A DNA stretch of 32,911 bases from assembly GCA_025362395.1 (NCBI GenBank), contig JANYGK010000041.1:1-32911 (forward strand), read 5' to 3'. This stretch comes from Bacteroidota bacterium (lineage in GTDB: Bacteria > Bacteroidota > Bacteroidia > B-17B0 > Aurantibacillaceae). Position numbers and translations under genes: made by a program. This document shows, piece after piece, positions 16,902-24,152 of this stretch (within the stretch, counting starts at the first letter, position 1; each line of letters starts with the position of its first letter). Under the pieces are notes generated by a model, which had not been told where the DNA came from, searched no databases, and was given only the letters and a program-made list of their open reading frames with translations.

Positions 16902-17803
16902 GTACTCTACAATACATAAAGCATAAGGATATTGATTTTAGAAAATGGGATCAAACAATCTTGTCATCCCAATATCCTTTAGTATTTGCACAATCTTTTT
17001 ATTTAAATGCTACTTTTCCAAATTGGGATGCTTTAGTGATGGGGAATTATGAATCTGTTTTTCCTTTAACGCAAAAAGAAAAATTCGGTATTTCTTATTT
17101 GCATCAGCCTTCCTTTACGCCGCAACTGGGTGTTTACGGTAAAATAAATGAGGCGATTGAAAAACAATTCTACGATTACATTACAGCAAAATATAAATTA
17201 ATTGAAATAGAATTAAATGCGTCTAATGTATTACAAACGAAAGATCATTTTTCAAAACAGACTTATATTATAGACTATAAAACCGGGTACAAACAAAATC
17301 AAAACACAAAACGGAATGTTTCTAAGGCTTTTGAAAACAAACTCATATTCCAACAAATTCCCTCTGTTGAAATACTCGCTCAATCTCAAAAATATTTGAA
17401 TCCTTTTTTAAAATCAGGTTTAAAACTTTCTCCCGTTACAATTAATACATTTGATAAATTATTGAAATCATGTATTAAAACCAATTCACTTTATTCATTC
17501 AGGGTAATAGATTCAAATAAAACAGTACAGGCAATTGCTCATTTTATCAGTAACGGCAAGCATACCGTTTATTTAAAAGGAATTAATTTTGATAAAGTAG
17601 AAAGCTTGGGAAGTATGCATTTATTAAACAGTTCCGCCATTCAATTCTTTGAGACGAAAACAGATATTTTTGATTTTGGGGGTGGTACAAAAGAAAGTCT
17701 GGCAAATTTTTATAAGGGCTTTGGTGCATTACCGTTACAATACAGCTCTCTTAAATTTAACCGTTTACCGTGGTTAATTAAAGTTTTAAAAAATATATCA
17801 TAA
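16898..17803 (+). CDS. FemAB/GNAT-like acyltransferase
   Basis: A 301-residue protein of the FemAB-like/BioF2-like acyltransferase type common in polysaccharide loci. Features are the FAQSFYLNATFPNWDALV opening (the 'fa-s-yl' segment of this group), YIIDYKTGYKQNQNTKRNVSKA with the basic RN(V/I) helix, and the C-terminal half ending in IFDFGGGTKESLANFYKGFGALPLQYSSLKF, the acyl-CoA-fold end shared with the protein at 14054. The start ATG overlaps the deacetylase-like stop by 4 bases, so the two are translationally coupled and may act in sequence. No signal peptide. The transferred group (amino acid, acetyl or fatty acyl) cannot be told from sequence. Confidence 0.75.
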   Translation: MSTLQYIKHKDIDFRKWDQTILSSQYPLVFAQSFYLNATFPNWDALVMGNYESVFPLTQKEKFGISYLHQPSFTPQLGVYGKINEAIEKQFYDYITAKYKLIEIELNASNVLQTKDHFSKQTYIIDYKTGYKQNQNTKRNVSKAFENKLIFQQIPSVEILAQSQKYLNPFLKSGLKLSPVTINTFDKLLKSCIKTNSLYSFRVIDSNKTVQAIAHFISNGKHTVYLKGINFDKVESLGSMHLLNSSAIQFFETKTDIFDFGGGTKESLANFYKGFGALPLQYSSLKFNRLPWLIKVLKNIS

Positions 17804-17852
17804 ATACAAACCGGCTTATTCTAAAATAGTAGATTTATAGTTGTAATTATTA

Positions 17853-19085
17853 ATGATTAAAAAAACCATAAATAAAAGTAAGACTAAGCCCGTTAAAAAA
17901 TTAACGGTGAAAGTTTCCGTCATTAAAAAAAATACTACAAAAGTTTCTTTATTTAAATCGGTAAAATTTGTCTTACAACAGGCTAAAAGTAGTGCGTACC
18001 GAACCGTAAATTACACTATGGTTATGGCTTATTGGAATATAGGGAAGCTAATAGTGGAAAACGAACAGAAAGGTAGCATTAAAGCCAAATACGGAGAGGC
18101 CACTTTACAATATTTATCTGCTAAATTAACCAATGATTATGGTGCCGGTTATAGTTTTCAATCGTTATCAAATATGCGACAATTTTTCACGGTATTTCCA
18201 ATTCTCTCCACAGTGTGGAGAGAATTCAATTCATTCGATACGTCTTTTTTTCCAACTGATTCACTAGATAAAAATAATAACTTAACTACGTCAGTAAGTA
18301 CTACTAACGAAATTAAAATTCTCTCTGCAGCGTGGAGAGAATTAACTTGGTCGCATTATAAAGCTTTAATGAGGGTTGAACACTCTGATGCCAGACTATA
18401 TTATATAAAAGAATGTGTAGAACAAAACTGGAGTGTGAGAGCCTTAGAAAGACAGATTAATACGTTTTATTATGAAAGAATTTTAAGCAGTAAAAAAAGA
18501 AATTCAGTAAAGAAGGAAAGTAAACAAAAAACAAATGAATTATTACCTTCTGTTATTGATTTTATTAAAGATCCTTACGTTTTAGAATTTCTTCAAATAA
18601 AACCAAGCATTCATTTATATGAAAATGATTTAGAAAAAGCATTGTTATCAAATATTCAACAGTTTATTTTGGAATTAGGTAAGGGCTTTGCATTTGTTGG
18701 AAGACAGCTGCATATTGATGCCGAAACGGAGCATTATTATATAGACTTAGTATTTTATAATTATATACTTAAGTGTTTTGTATTATTAGATTTGAAAGTA
18801 GGTAAATTAACACATCAGGATGTTGGCCAAATGGATATGTATGTAAGGATGTATGAGGATAAATACAAACAGGAGGGCGATAACCCAACAATAGGAATTA
18901 TTTTATGTTCTGAACAAAATGAATCAGTAATTAAATATTCAGTTTTAAAAGAAAGTAAACAGTTATTTTCTTCGCGCTACAAATTATTTTTACCATCGGA
19001 ACAAGAACTTAAAAATGAATTAGAAAGAGAGCGTACATTGATCGAACAACAAATAGAAAAAAGTAAAACTAAAGTAAAAAAGTAA
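17853..19085 (+). CDS. YhcG/DUF1016-family PDDEXK nuclease with in-frame palindromes
   Basis: A 410-residue protein with the two-domain YhcG/DUF1016 layout. The N-terminal DNA-binding-like domain is at about 35-210, with AYWNIGKLIVENEQKG and TWSHYKALMRV as hallmarks. A C-terminal PD-(D/E)xK nuclease domain follows (about 235-400: HYYIDLVFYN with Asp298, then LLDLKVGK with Asp313 and Lys315). The first 30 residues are Lys/Thr-rich and low complexity. Between the helical part and TWSHYK lies an unusual duplication: ILSTVWREF (117-125) and ILSAAWREL (156-164), each encoded by a 27-bp palindrome, with a Ser/Thr/Asn-rich 30-residue linker. The family is linked to defence islands and restriction loci, but no such partner lies here; its place inside a polysaccharide operon looks like an insertion. 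Confidence 0.88.
   Translation: MIKKTINKSKTKPVKKLTVKVSVIKKNTTKVSLFKSVKFVLQQAKSSAYRTVNYTMVMAYWNIGKLIVENEQKGSIKAKYGEATLQYLSAKLTNDYGAGYSFQSLSNMRQFFTVFPILSTVWREFNSFDTSFFPTDSLDKNNNLTTSVSTTNEIKILSAAWRELTWSHYKALMRVEHSDARLYYIKECVEQNWSVRALERQINTFYYERILSSKKRNSVKKESKQKTNELLPSVIDFIKDPYVLEFLQIKPSIHLYENDLEKALLSNIQQFILELGKGFAFVGRQLHIDAETEHYYIDLVFYNYILKCFVLLDLKVGKLTHQDVGQMDMYVRMYEDKYKQEGDNPTIGIILCSEQNESVIKYSVLKESKQLFSSRYKLFLPSEQELKNELERERTLIEQQIEKSKTKVKK
18200..18226. repeat. Palindrome copy 1, within the YhcG-like gene
   Basis: A 27-base perfect palindrome apart from its central G213: arms AATTCT/AGAATT flank the 15-base core CTCCACAGTGTGGAG. It is read in frame and encodes most of ILSTVWREF. Copy 2 is 24 of 27 identical and in the same reading frame. 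The same core occurs just after the gene (copy 3). Confidence 0.9.
18317..18343. repeat. Palindrome copy 2, within the YhcG-like gene
   Basis: A 27-base element starting 117 bases (39 codons) after copy 1 and in the same frame, encoding ILSAAWREL. Arms AATTCT/AGAATT are unchanged, and the core is CTCTGCAGCGTGGAG. The two left-arm changes against copy 1 (C to T, A to G) turn Watson-Crick pairs into G-T/G-U pairs, so an RNA hairpin would still form. Confidence 0.85.
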
Positions 19086-19088
19086 AAT

Positions 19089-19123
19089 TTCGAATAATCT
19101 CCACAGCGTGGAGATTATTCGAA
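19089..19123. repeat. Hairpin copy 3, downstream of the YhcG-like gene
   Basis: A perfect 16-bp stem with a 3-base loop (AGC at 19105-19107), lying 3 bases after the YhcG-like stop codon and ending 9 bases before the next start. The core CTCCACAGCGTGGAG is shared with copies 1 and 2. The outer arms (TTCGAATAAT/ATTATTCGAA) differ completely from theirs, yet are perfectly complementary. No T-run follows, so it is not a standard terminator; it could act in RNA processing or stability. Confidence 0.9.
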
Positions 19124-19132
19124 TCCGGTAAA

Positions 19133-19939
19133 ATGAAATCAATTATTTCGCACGATATAGACCATTTAACCCTTTCAGAGCATTATTTGAATGATCTGAT
19201 AGTTCCCAAAGTTTTTGTAAGAAGTCGGATCGAATTATTGTCAGGAAAAATTTCTTTAAAAGAATTTTTTAGCCGAGTAGGTGATGTCTTTAAAAACAAA
19301 TGGCAACACCTGGAAGAACTTCATCAATTTAATAACAAAAAACATGTTCCTGCTACTTATTTTATAGGAGTGAGTAAAGGCCAAGGCTTATCTTACTCTA
19401 AAACACAATCTGCTTATTGGATTCATAAGTTATTGGAATTGGGCTGTGATGTTGGTCCGCACAGCATCGAATTTGAAACTTTTGAGAAGATTAAGTCAGA
19501 ATACAATGTGTTTGCGGAACTTTCTAAACAAACTGTATTTGGAACACGCATGCATTATATAAGAACCAATGAAAACACTTTTACCAATATGGCAAAAGCC
19601 GGGTATGCCTTTGATAGCAGTGAAATGGATTATAAAGCACCATATAAAATCGGTTCCATGTGGGAATTTCCTTTTCAAGTAATGGACGCATACATTATAG
19701 AGAAACCGAAACAGTGGCAGAGTAAAAATTTCTCCCAAAGCTGTGAAGCGACAAAACGTATCATTGATAAAGCAAACGATCTGGATTTGCCCTATTTAGG
19801 AATTGATTTCCACGATCGTTATTTTTCTAACAGTCATAAAACCTGGAAAGACTGGTATATGTGGCTTATAGAATATTTGATAACTAATGGAATTGAATTC
19901 GTGAATTTTGAAACTGCAATAAAAGAGTTAGAAAAATAA
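19133..19939 (+). CDS. Polysaccharide deacetylase-like protein (second CE4-related)
   Basis: A 268-residue protein with CE4-like elements: SHDIDH (6-11) as a DxD-type motif 1 with an extra histidine, GPHSIEF (108-114) where NodB proteins have HSxxH (the second histidine is absent), GTRMHYIR as motif 3, and GIDFHDRYF near the C-terminus. The metal site may use the first His-Asp-Ile-Asp-His cluster differently from classical CE4 enzymes. No signal peptide. It is only distantly similar to the deacetylase-like protein at 15921, so it is not a recent duplicate. The ATG start lies 9 bases after the hairpin that follows the nuclease gene. A membrane GT2 begins 2 bases past its stop. Confidence 0.75.
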   Translation: MKSIISHDIDHLTLSEHYLNDLIVPKVFVRSRIELLSGKISLKEFFSRVGDVFKNKWQHLEELHQFNNKKHVPATYFIGVSKGQGLSYSKTQSAYWIHKLLELGCDVGPHSIEFETFEKIKSEYNVFAELSKQTVFGTRMHYIRTNENTFTNMAKAGYAFDSSEMDYKAPYKIGSMWEFPFQVMDAYIIEKPKQWQSKNFSQSCEATKRIIDKANDLDLPYLGIDFHDRYFSNSHKTWKDWYMWLIEYLITNGIEFVNFETAIKELEK

Positions 19940-19940
19940 A

Positions 19941-20954
19941 TTGAAGACAGTTTCTATAATCATTCCTTGCTTAAATGAAAAAGATTACATTATAAAGTGT
20001 CTGTCTTCAATTGCTTTTCAATCTTACCCGGCTCAGTATATAACAACCTTTGTGTGTGACGGCATGAGTAATGATGGAACACAAGAGCTCATTACCGGCT
20101 TTACAAGAAAACATAATCAATTTAAATTACTGATCAATACTCACAAAACAACTCCTTTCGCGCTTAACTTAGGGATTAAAAATTCAGTCGCAGATATTAT
20201 TATTATACTCGGCGCGCATTCTGAATTAGATAAAGAGTTTGTTTTAAAAAACGTGGAATCATTTGATATTGATCCTGCCATTATGTGTACAGGCGGTGTT
20301 TTAACAAATGTATATGAAACTAAAGTATCACAAACCATAGGTGCTGCCATGTCGTCTTCCTTTGGCGTTGGCAACGCACATTTTAGAACAGGGAATAAAA
20401 ATGGTTATGTAGATACAGTTGCGTTTGGAGCGTATAAAAAAGAAATATTTGATAAAGTAGGATTATTTGATGAAGAACTGATTCGTAACCAAGACGATGA
20501 ATTTAATTTTAGAGTTACCCAAGCGGGCTATAAGATTTATTTGAATCAGGATATAAAATGTGATTATTTTGTAAGGGCTTCTTTTAAAAAATTATATAAA
20601 CAGTATTATCAGTATGGTTACTGGAAGGTATGTGTCAATAAAAAGCATAAAACAATTACAACAATCAGGCAGCTGATTCCTATGTTTTTTGTTTTGTATT
20701 TATTTTTTTGGATACTTAGTATAATAGCTCCGGTTATTGTTTTTAAAGCAATGAGTGGATTTGCAATACTCTATGTTTTATTGGCTTTTACATTTGCCGT
20801 AAAAAGTAGAAACGTCTCCTTTAAAAATATTTTAGGTATTGCTTCCACATTTTTTATTTTGCATTTTAGTTACGGCTTAGGCTATTTAAAAGGTATATTT
20901 GACTTTTTTATATTAAAACGATCTATTAAAAAACAAGAATTACTATCACGTTAA
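19941..20954 (+). CDS. Membrane-associated family 2 glycosyltransferase
   Basis: A 337-residue GT2 resembling ExoA/succinoglycan-type enzymes: SIIIPCLNEKDYI (residues 4-16), VCDGMSNDGTQE, and NQDDEFNFRVTQAGYKI in place of the EDxxL base motif. The C-terminal 90 residues contain about three hydrophobic segments (FFVLYLFFWILSIIAPVIVF, the ALLYVLLAF-like stretch and FFILHFSYGLGY), so it is an inner-membrane enzyme. TTG at 19941 is the start: an in-frame TAG at 19929 blocks upstream starts and SIIIPCLNE follows three codons in. It is 2 bases from the deacetylase-like gene and 2 bases from the polymerase/ligase-like gene. Confidence 0.9.
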   Translation: MKTVSIIIPCLNEKDYIIKCLSSIAFQSYPAQYITTFVCDGMSNDGTQELITGFTRKHNQFKLLINTHKTTPFALNLGIKNSVADIIIILGAHSELDKEFVLKNVESFDIDPAIMCTGGVLTNVYETKVSQTIGAAMSSSFGVGNAHFRTGNKNGYVDTVAFGAYKKEIFDKVGLFDEELIRNQDDEFNFRVTQAGYKIYLNQDIKCDYFVRASFKKLYKQYYQYGYWKVCVNKKHKTITTIRQLIPMFFVLYLFFWILSIIAPVIVFKAMSGFAILYVLLAFTFAVKSRNVSFKNILGIASTFFILHFSYGLGYLKGIFDFFILKRSIKKQELLSR

Positions 20955-20955
20955 C

Positions 20956-22215
20956 ATGTTAGCAAAAGTCAGAACAGTATATTCCAATTTAGGCTACAGT
21001 TTCCCTTTACTTATTGCATTTCTATTACCCTTTGGCATTAATTACGCGCCTATCATTATTGTATGGACAGTTTTTTATCTTTTTTTCGGAGATCCGAAAA
21101 CCGGGTTTAAAAAGGTATTTAAAAATACCCGGAGTTATATTTTATTAATATTCTTTTTTATTCATGTGGCCGGTTATTGGTTTTCAATAAATAATTATGA
21201 AGCCGGAATAAGTATTGAAGGAAAGATGAGTTTTTTTGCCTTTCCTTTACTTTTATTTTGTGTAAATTATGAACCTGTTAAAGTCAAAAAAATAATTATA
21301 TCATTTGTCTCAGGATGTCTTATAGCAACGGCATTTTGTTTATTTAGAGCTTTTCAATTATATTTTTTCAATCATGTTAATTCTTTCTTCTATTCTGATT
21401 TTTCGTTTTTTCTTCATCCGAGTTATTTTGCCATGTATTTAATATTAGCGCAACTTATTGTTATGCTCTTCTACAAAGACTGGCTATTTCATATCAAAAA
21501 TTTAAATTATAAAATAGGATTTATAACAACAATTTTCATTACGGGTATTTTTTTATGCTCTTCCAAAATGGGGCTTATCTCTGCGTTTGCCCTATTACCC
21601 GCTACGTTTGTTGTGATTTTATTTAAACGCGGGTATAAAAAAATGATTGCGGGATTGATCATTTCTTTAATAGTGGGAATTATAATTGCGTATAAATTAT
21701 TTCCTTCCCCGTTTGAAAGAATTAAAGTTGCTTTTACAGTAACCGCTTCGGCTGATAAAATAGATAAAACTGCCGGTGAAAGTACGGCCGTTCGAATTTT
21801 GATATGGGAGCAAGCAGTAAAAATAATAAAGGATCATATTGTTTTTGGTATTTCACCCGGCGATACAAATGACAGGCTATACAAAGCTTATGAAGATAAT
21901 GGCATGACGGGCGCGCTTGTTAAAAAACTTAACGCGCATAATCAATACCTGCAAACCTTTATTGGCACAGGTATTATAGGATTTATTCTTTTATGTGTGA
22001 TGACTGTTTACTATATAGTATTAGGATTTATAAAACGTAATTATATATTGGCATTATTCAGTATTTTGATTACACTTAATTTTTTAGTGGAATCAATGTT
22101 GCAAACACAGGCCGGTACAGTGTTTTTTGTGTTTTTTCTTTGCCTTTTTTCACAATATGATCTTGCGGGGATGAAAGAACCGGATGAATCGGCCGGGCTT
22201 TCAAATGCCGGTTAA
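20956..22215 (+). CDS. O-antigen polymerase/ligase-like membrane protein (Wzy/WaaL type)
   Basis: A 419-residue integral membrane protein with about ten to twelve hydrophobic segments. A large periplasmic loop runs from about residue 255 to 325 (ERIKVAFTVTASADKIDKTAGESTAVRILIWEQAV ... INAHNQYLQTFIGTGIIG). The R-x3-W and HNQYLQ features match the Wzy_C (O-antigen ligase) domain, where a conserved histidine sits in 'HN-yl'. It could polymerise repeat units or ligate the finished glycan to a lipid or protein. Its coexistence with a Wzm/Wzt exporter, which does not need Wzy, makes a ligase role slightly more likely; sequence alone cannot separate the two. It follows the GT2 by 2 bases. Confidence 0.85.
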   Translation: MLAKVRTVYSNLGYSFPLLIAFLLPFGINYAPIIIVWTVFYLFFGDPKTGFKKVFKNTRSYILLIFFFIHVAGYWFSINNYEAGISIEGKMSFFAFPLLLFCVNYEPVKVKKIIISFVSGCLIATAFCLFRAFQLYFFNHVNSFFYSDFSFFLHPSYFAMYLILAQLIVMLFYKDWLFHIKNLNYKIGFITTIFITGIFLCSSKMGLISAFALLPATFVVILFKRGYKKMIAGLIISLIVGIIIAYKLFPSPFERIKVAFTVTASADKIDKTAGESTAVRILIWEQAVKIIKDHIVFGISPGDTNDRLYKAYEDNGMTGALVKKLNAHNQYLQTFIGTGIIGFILLCVMTVYYIVLGFIKRNYILALFSILITLNFLVESMLQTQAGTVFFVFFLCLFSQYDLAGMKEPDESAGLSNAG

Positions 22216-22260
22216 CTTTCTTAAATTCAGCATTAATTTGTACTTTCAAAACTTTACAAA

Positions 22261-23469
22261 ATGATTCCTTTTTCTCCACCCCATATTGATGATAAAATAA
22301 TAGCGGAAGTAACAGCTGCGTTAAAATCAGGTTGGATCACAACAGGCCCTCGTACCAAAGAGTTCGAAAAAAAATTAACGGCTTATTGTGGAAATAAAAA
22401 TACAATTTGCCTTAATTCAGCTACGGCAGGTTTGGAAATTATGCTGCGTTGGTTTGGGGTAGGTGAGGGCGACGAAGTTATTTTACCCGCATATACCTAT
22501 TCTGCTACGGCAAATGTAGTGATTCATGTTGGAGCAAAGCCTGTTTTTGTAGATGTAAATGCGGATGATTTTAATATTAATGTTTCTGAAATTGAAAAAG
22601 CAATAACAGAAAACACCAAAATAATTATGCCGGTTGATTTTGCAGGTTTCCCCTGTGATTATGATGAGATCAACAGCTTAGTTAAAAAAAAGGCGTCGAC
22701 CTTTAAACCTAAAAACGACACTCAAAAAAAATTGGGACGTATCCTCATATTGTCTGATTCGGCTCATTCTTTCGGGGCAACGTACAAATCAAAAAAATGC
22801 GGTTCATTAACAGACGTATCCGTATTTTCTTTTCACGCGGTTAAAAATTTAACAACAGCAGAAGGAGGTTCTGTAGCGCTTAATTTACCTGCCCCGTTTG
22901 ATAATGAAGAGATCTATAACTATTTATGCATACTAACATTGCATGGTCAAAATAAAGATGCTTTGGCTAAAACACAAAAAGGAAATTGGAAGTATGATAT
23001 TGTAGAAGCAGGCTTTAAATGCAATATGACAGACCTTTCCGCTGCTATTGGTTTAGTGGAATTAGAGCGTTACGATAGCGATACTCAAATAAAGCGGAAA
23101 CACATTTTTGAAGCATATAATGAAGCCTTTAAAAATAATACGCGCTTCCAAATTCCAATGCATATTACAGAAACAAAAAACGGCTGCTATCATTTATATC
23201 CCTTAAGAATTAATGATATTACAGAAGAGCAACGCGACGCTATTATAAAAGAAATATTTGACCGTGATGTATCTGTAAACGTTCATTTTATTCCTGTTCC
23301 CGCCATGTCTTTCTATAAGAATTTAGGGTATGATATTAAAAATTATCCTGTAACCTATCATAATTACAGTAGGGAAATATCATTACCGGTGTATTACGAT
23401 TTAAGCCCACAGCAGGTTCAAACCGTTATTAAAGCAGTAATAGATTCAACTGATAAAGTGCTTTGCTAA
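22261..23469 (+). CDS. DegT/DnrJ/EryC1/StrS aminotransferase
   Basis: A 402-residue PLP-dependent sugar aminotransferase. ITTGPRTKEFE and NSATAGLEIML at the N-terminus, the PLP-stacking region PAYTYSATAN, SDSAHSFGA with Asp166, and the Schiff-base lysine Lys195 in SFHAVKNLTTAEGG are all intact. It converts a keto nucleotide sugar (often UDP-4-keto-6-deoxy-GlcNAc in loci of this type) into an amino sugar. The cognate 4,6-dehydratase is not in the window. Residues 141-160 are a Lys-rich insertion relative to many homologues. It precedes and overlaps the PglC-like transferase by 7 bases, suggesting that the amino sugar is what that transferase loads on the lipid. Confidence 0.92.
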   Translation: MIPFSPPHIDDKIIAEVTAALKSGWITTGPRTKEFEKKLTAYCGNKNTICLNSATAGLEIMLRWFGVGEGDEVILPAYTYSATANVVIHVGAKPVFVDVNADDFNINVSEIEKAITENTKIIMPVDFAGFPCDYDEINSLVKKKASTFKPKNDTQKKLGRILILSDSAHSFGATYKSKKCGSLTDVSVFSFHAVKNLTTAEGGSVALNLPAPFDNEEIYNYLCILTLHGQNKDALAKTQKGNWKYDIVEAGFKCNMTDLSAAIGLVELERYDSDTQIKRKHIFEAYNEAFKNNTRFQIPMHITETKNGCYHLYPLRINDITEEQRDAIIKEIFDRDVSVNVHFIPVPAMSFYKNLGYDIKNYPVTYHNYSREISLPVYYDLSPQQVQTVIKAVIDSTDKVLC

Positions 23470-24053
23470 AACGGTTTTTTGATATTTTTTGTTCTCTAAC
23501 AGGAATCATTGTGCTTATGCCTTTCTTCGGCATCATTGGTGTATTAATCATTTTTAATAGTGGTTTTCCCGTATTTTATTTACAAATGCGGGTCGGTAGA
23601 AATAACCGGGATTTTAAATTATTTAAATTCAGAACGATGTATACAAATTCTGATAAAAGAGGATTGTTGACAGTAGGAGGCAGAGACCTCAGAATTACCG
23701 GGATAGGATATTATTTAAGGAAATATAAAATAGATGAATTGCCACAATTGTTTAATGTGTTAATCGGCAACATGAGTTTAGTGGGGCCTCGCCCCGAAGT
23801 AAGAAAATATGTGAATTTATATAATCCAGAGCAATTATTAGTATTGTCTGTAAAGCCCGGTATCACTGATTTTGCTTCTCTTGAATTTATTAACGAAAAC
23901 GAGTTGCTTTATCAATCAGTCGATCCCGAACAAACTTATATTTATAAAATAATGCCCGAAAAACTGGCTTTAAATAAAAAATATATTGAACAAAAAAGTT
24001 TTTTAACGGATTTAAAGATCATTTTTTCTACCCTTAAAAAAATTATGTCTTAA
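23463..24053 (+). CDS. Polyprenyl-phosphate phosphoglycosyl transferase (PglC/WcaJ-type)
   Basis: A 196-residue monotopic phosphoglycosyl transferase. A reentrant hydrophobic N-terminal segment (5-32) is followed by the FRTMY motif, the catalytic Asp91-Glu92 dyad in KIDELPQLFNVL, and MSLVGPRPE. It matches the short PglC form without the extra N-terminal membrane helices of full-length WcaJ. It transfers a phospho-sugar to undecaprenyl phosphate and so starts glycan assembly at the inner membrane. TTG at 23463 is the start: an in-frame TAA at 23454 excludes upstream starts. Overlap with the aminotransferase gene implies coupled translation. It is the last gene of the polysaccharide locus. Confidence 0.93.
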   Translation: MLKRFFDIFCSLTGIIVLMPFFGIIGVLIIFNSGFPVFYLQMRVGRNNRDFKLFKFRTMYTNSDKRGLLTVGGRDLRITGIGYYLRKYKIDELPQLFNVLIGNMSLVGPRPEVRKYVNLYNPEQLLVLSVKPGITDFASLEFINENELLYQSVDPEQTYIYKIMPEKLALNKKYIEQKSFLTDLKIIFSTLKKIMS

Positions 24054-24076
24054 CGCTGTGCGCTTTATTGTTAGAG

Positions 24077-24084
24077 TATTTTTG
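24077..24084 (+). promoter_or_regulatory. Candidate -7 box (TATTTTTG) before the OmpH-like gene
   Basis: TATTTTTG is an exact TAnnTTTG match in the 99-base gap between the phosphoglycosyl transferase and the OmpH-like gene. It would give a leader of roughly 60 bases. No -33 TTG is seen at the expected distance, so the call rests on the -7 match and position. Confidence 0.35.
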
Positions 24085-24152
24085 TTTATAACAAATCAAT
24101 TAAATAAAATAAACCCTTTTTATATTTACCAATTAAAATCAATAATAAACGT

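Noticed and set aside
17853-19085. Restriction-modification system
   Set aside because: The PDDEXK nuclease is present, but no methyltransferase or specificity gene of that type flanks it; the methyltransferases in the window are small-molecule/glycan types located elsewhere.
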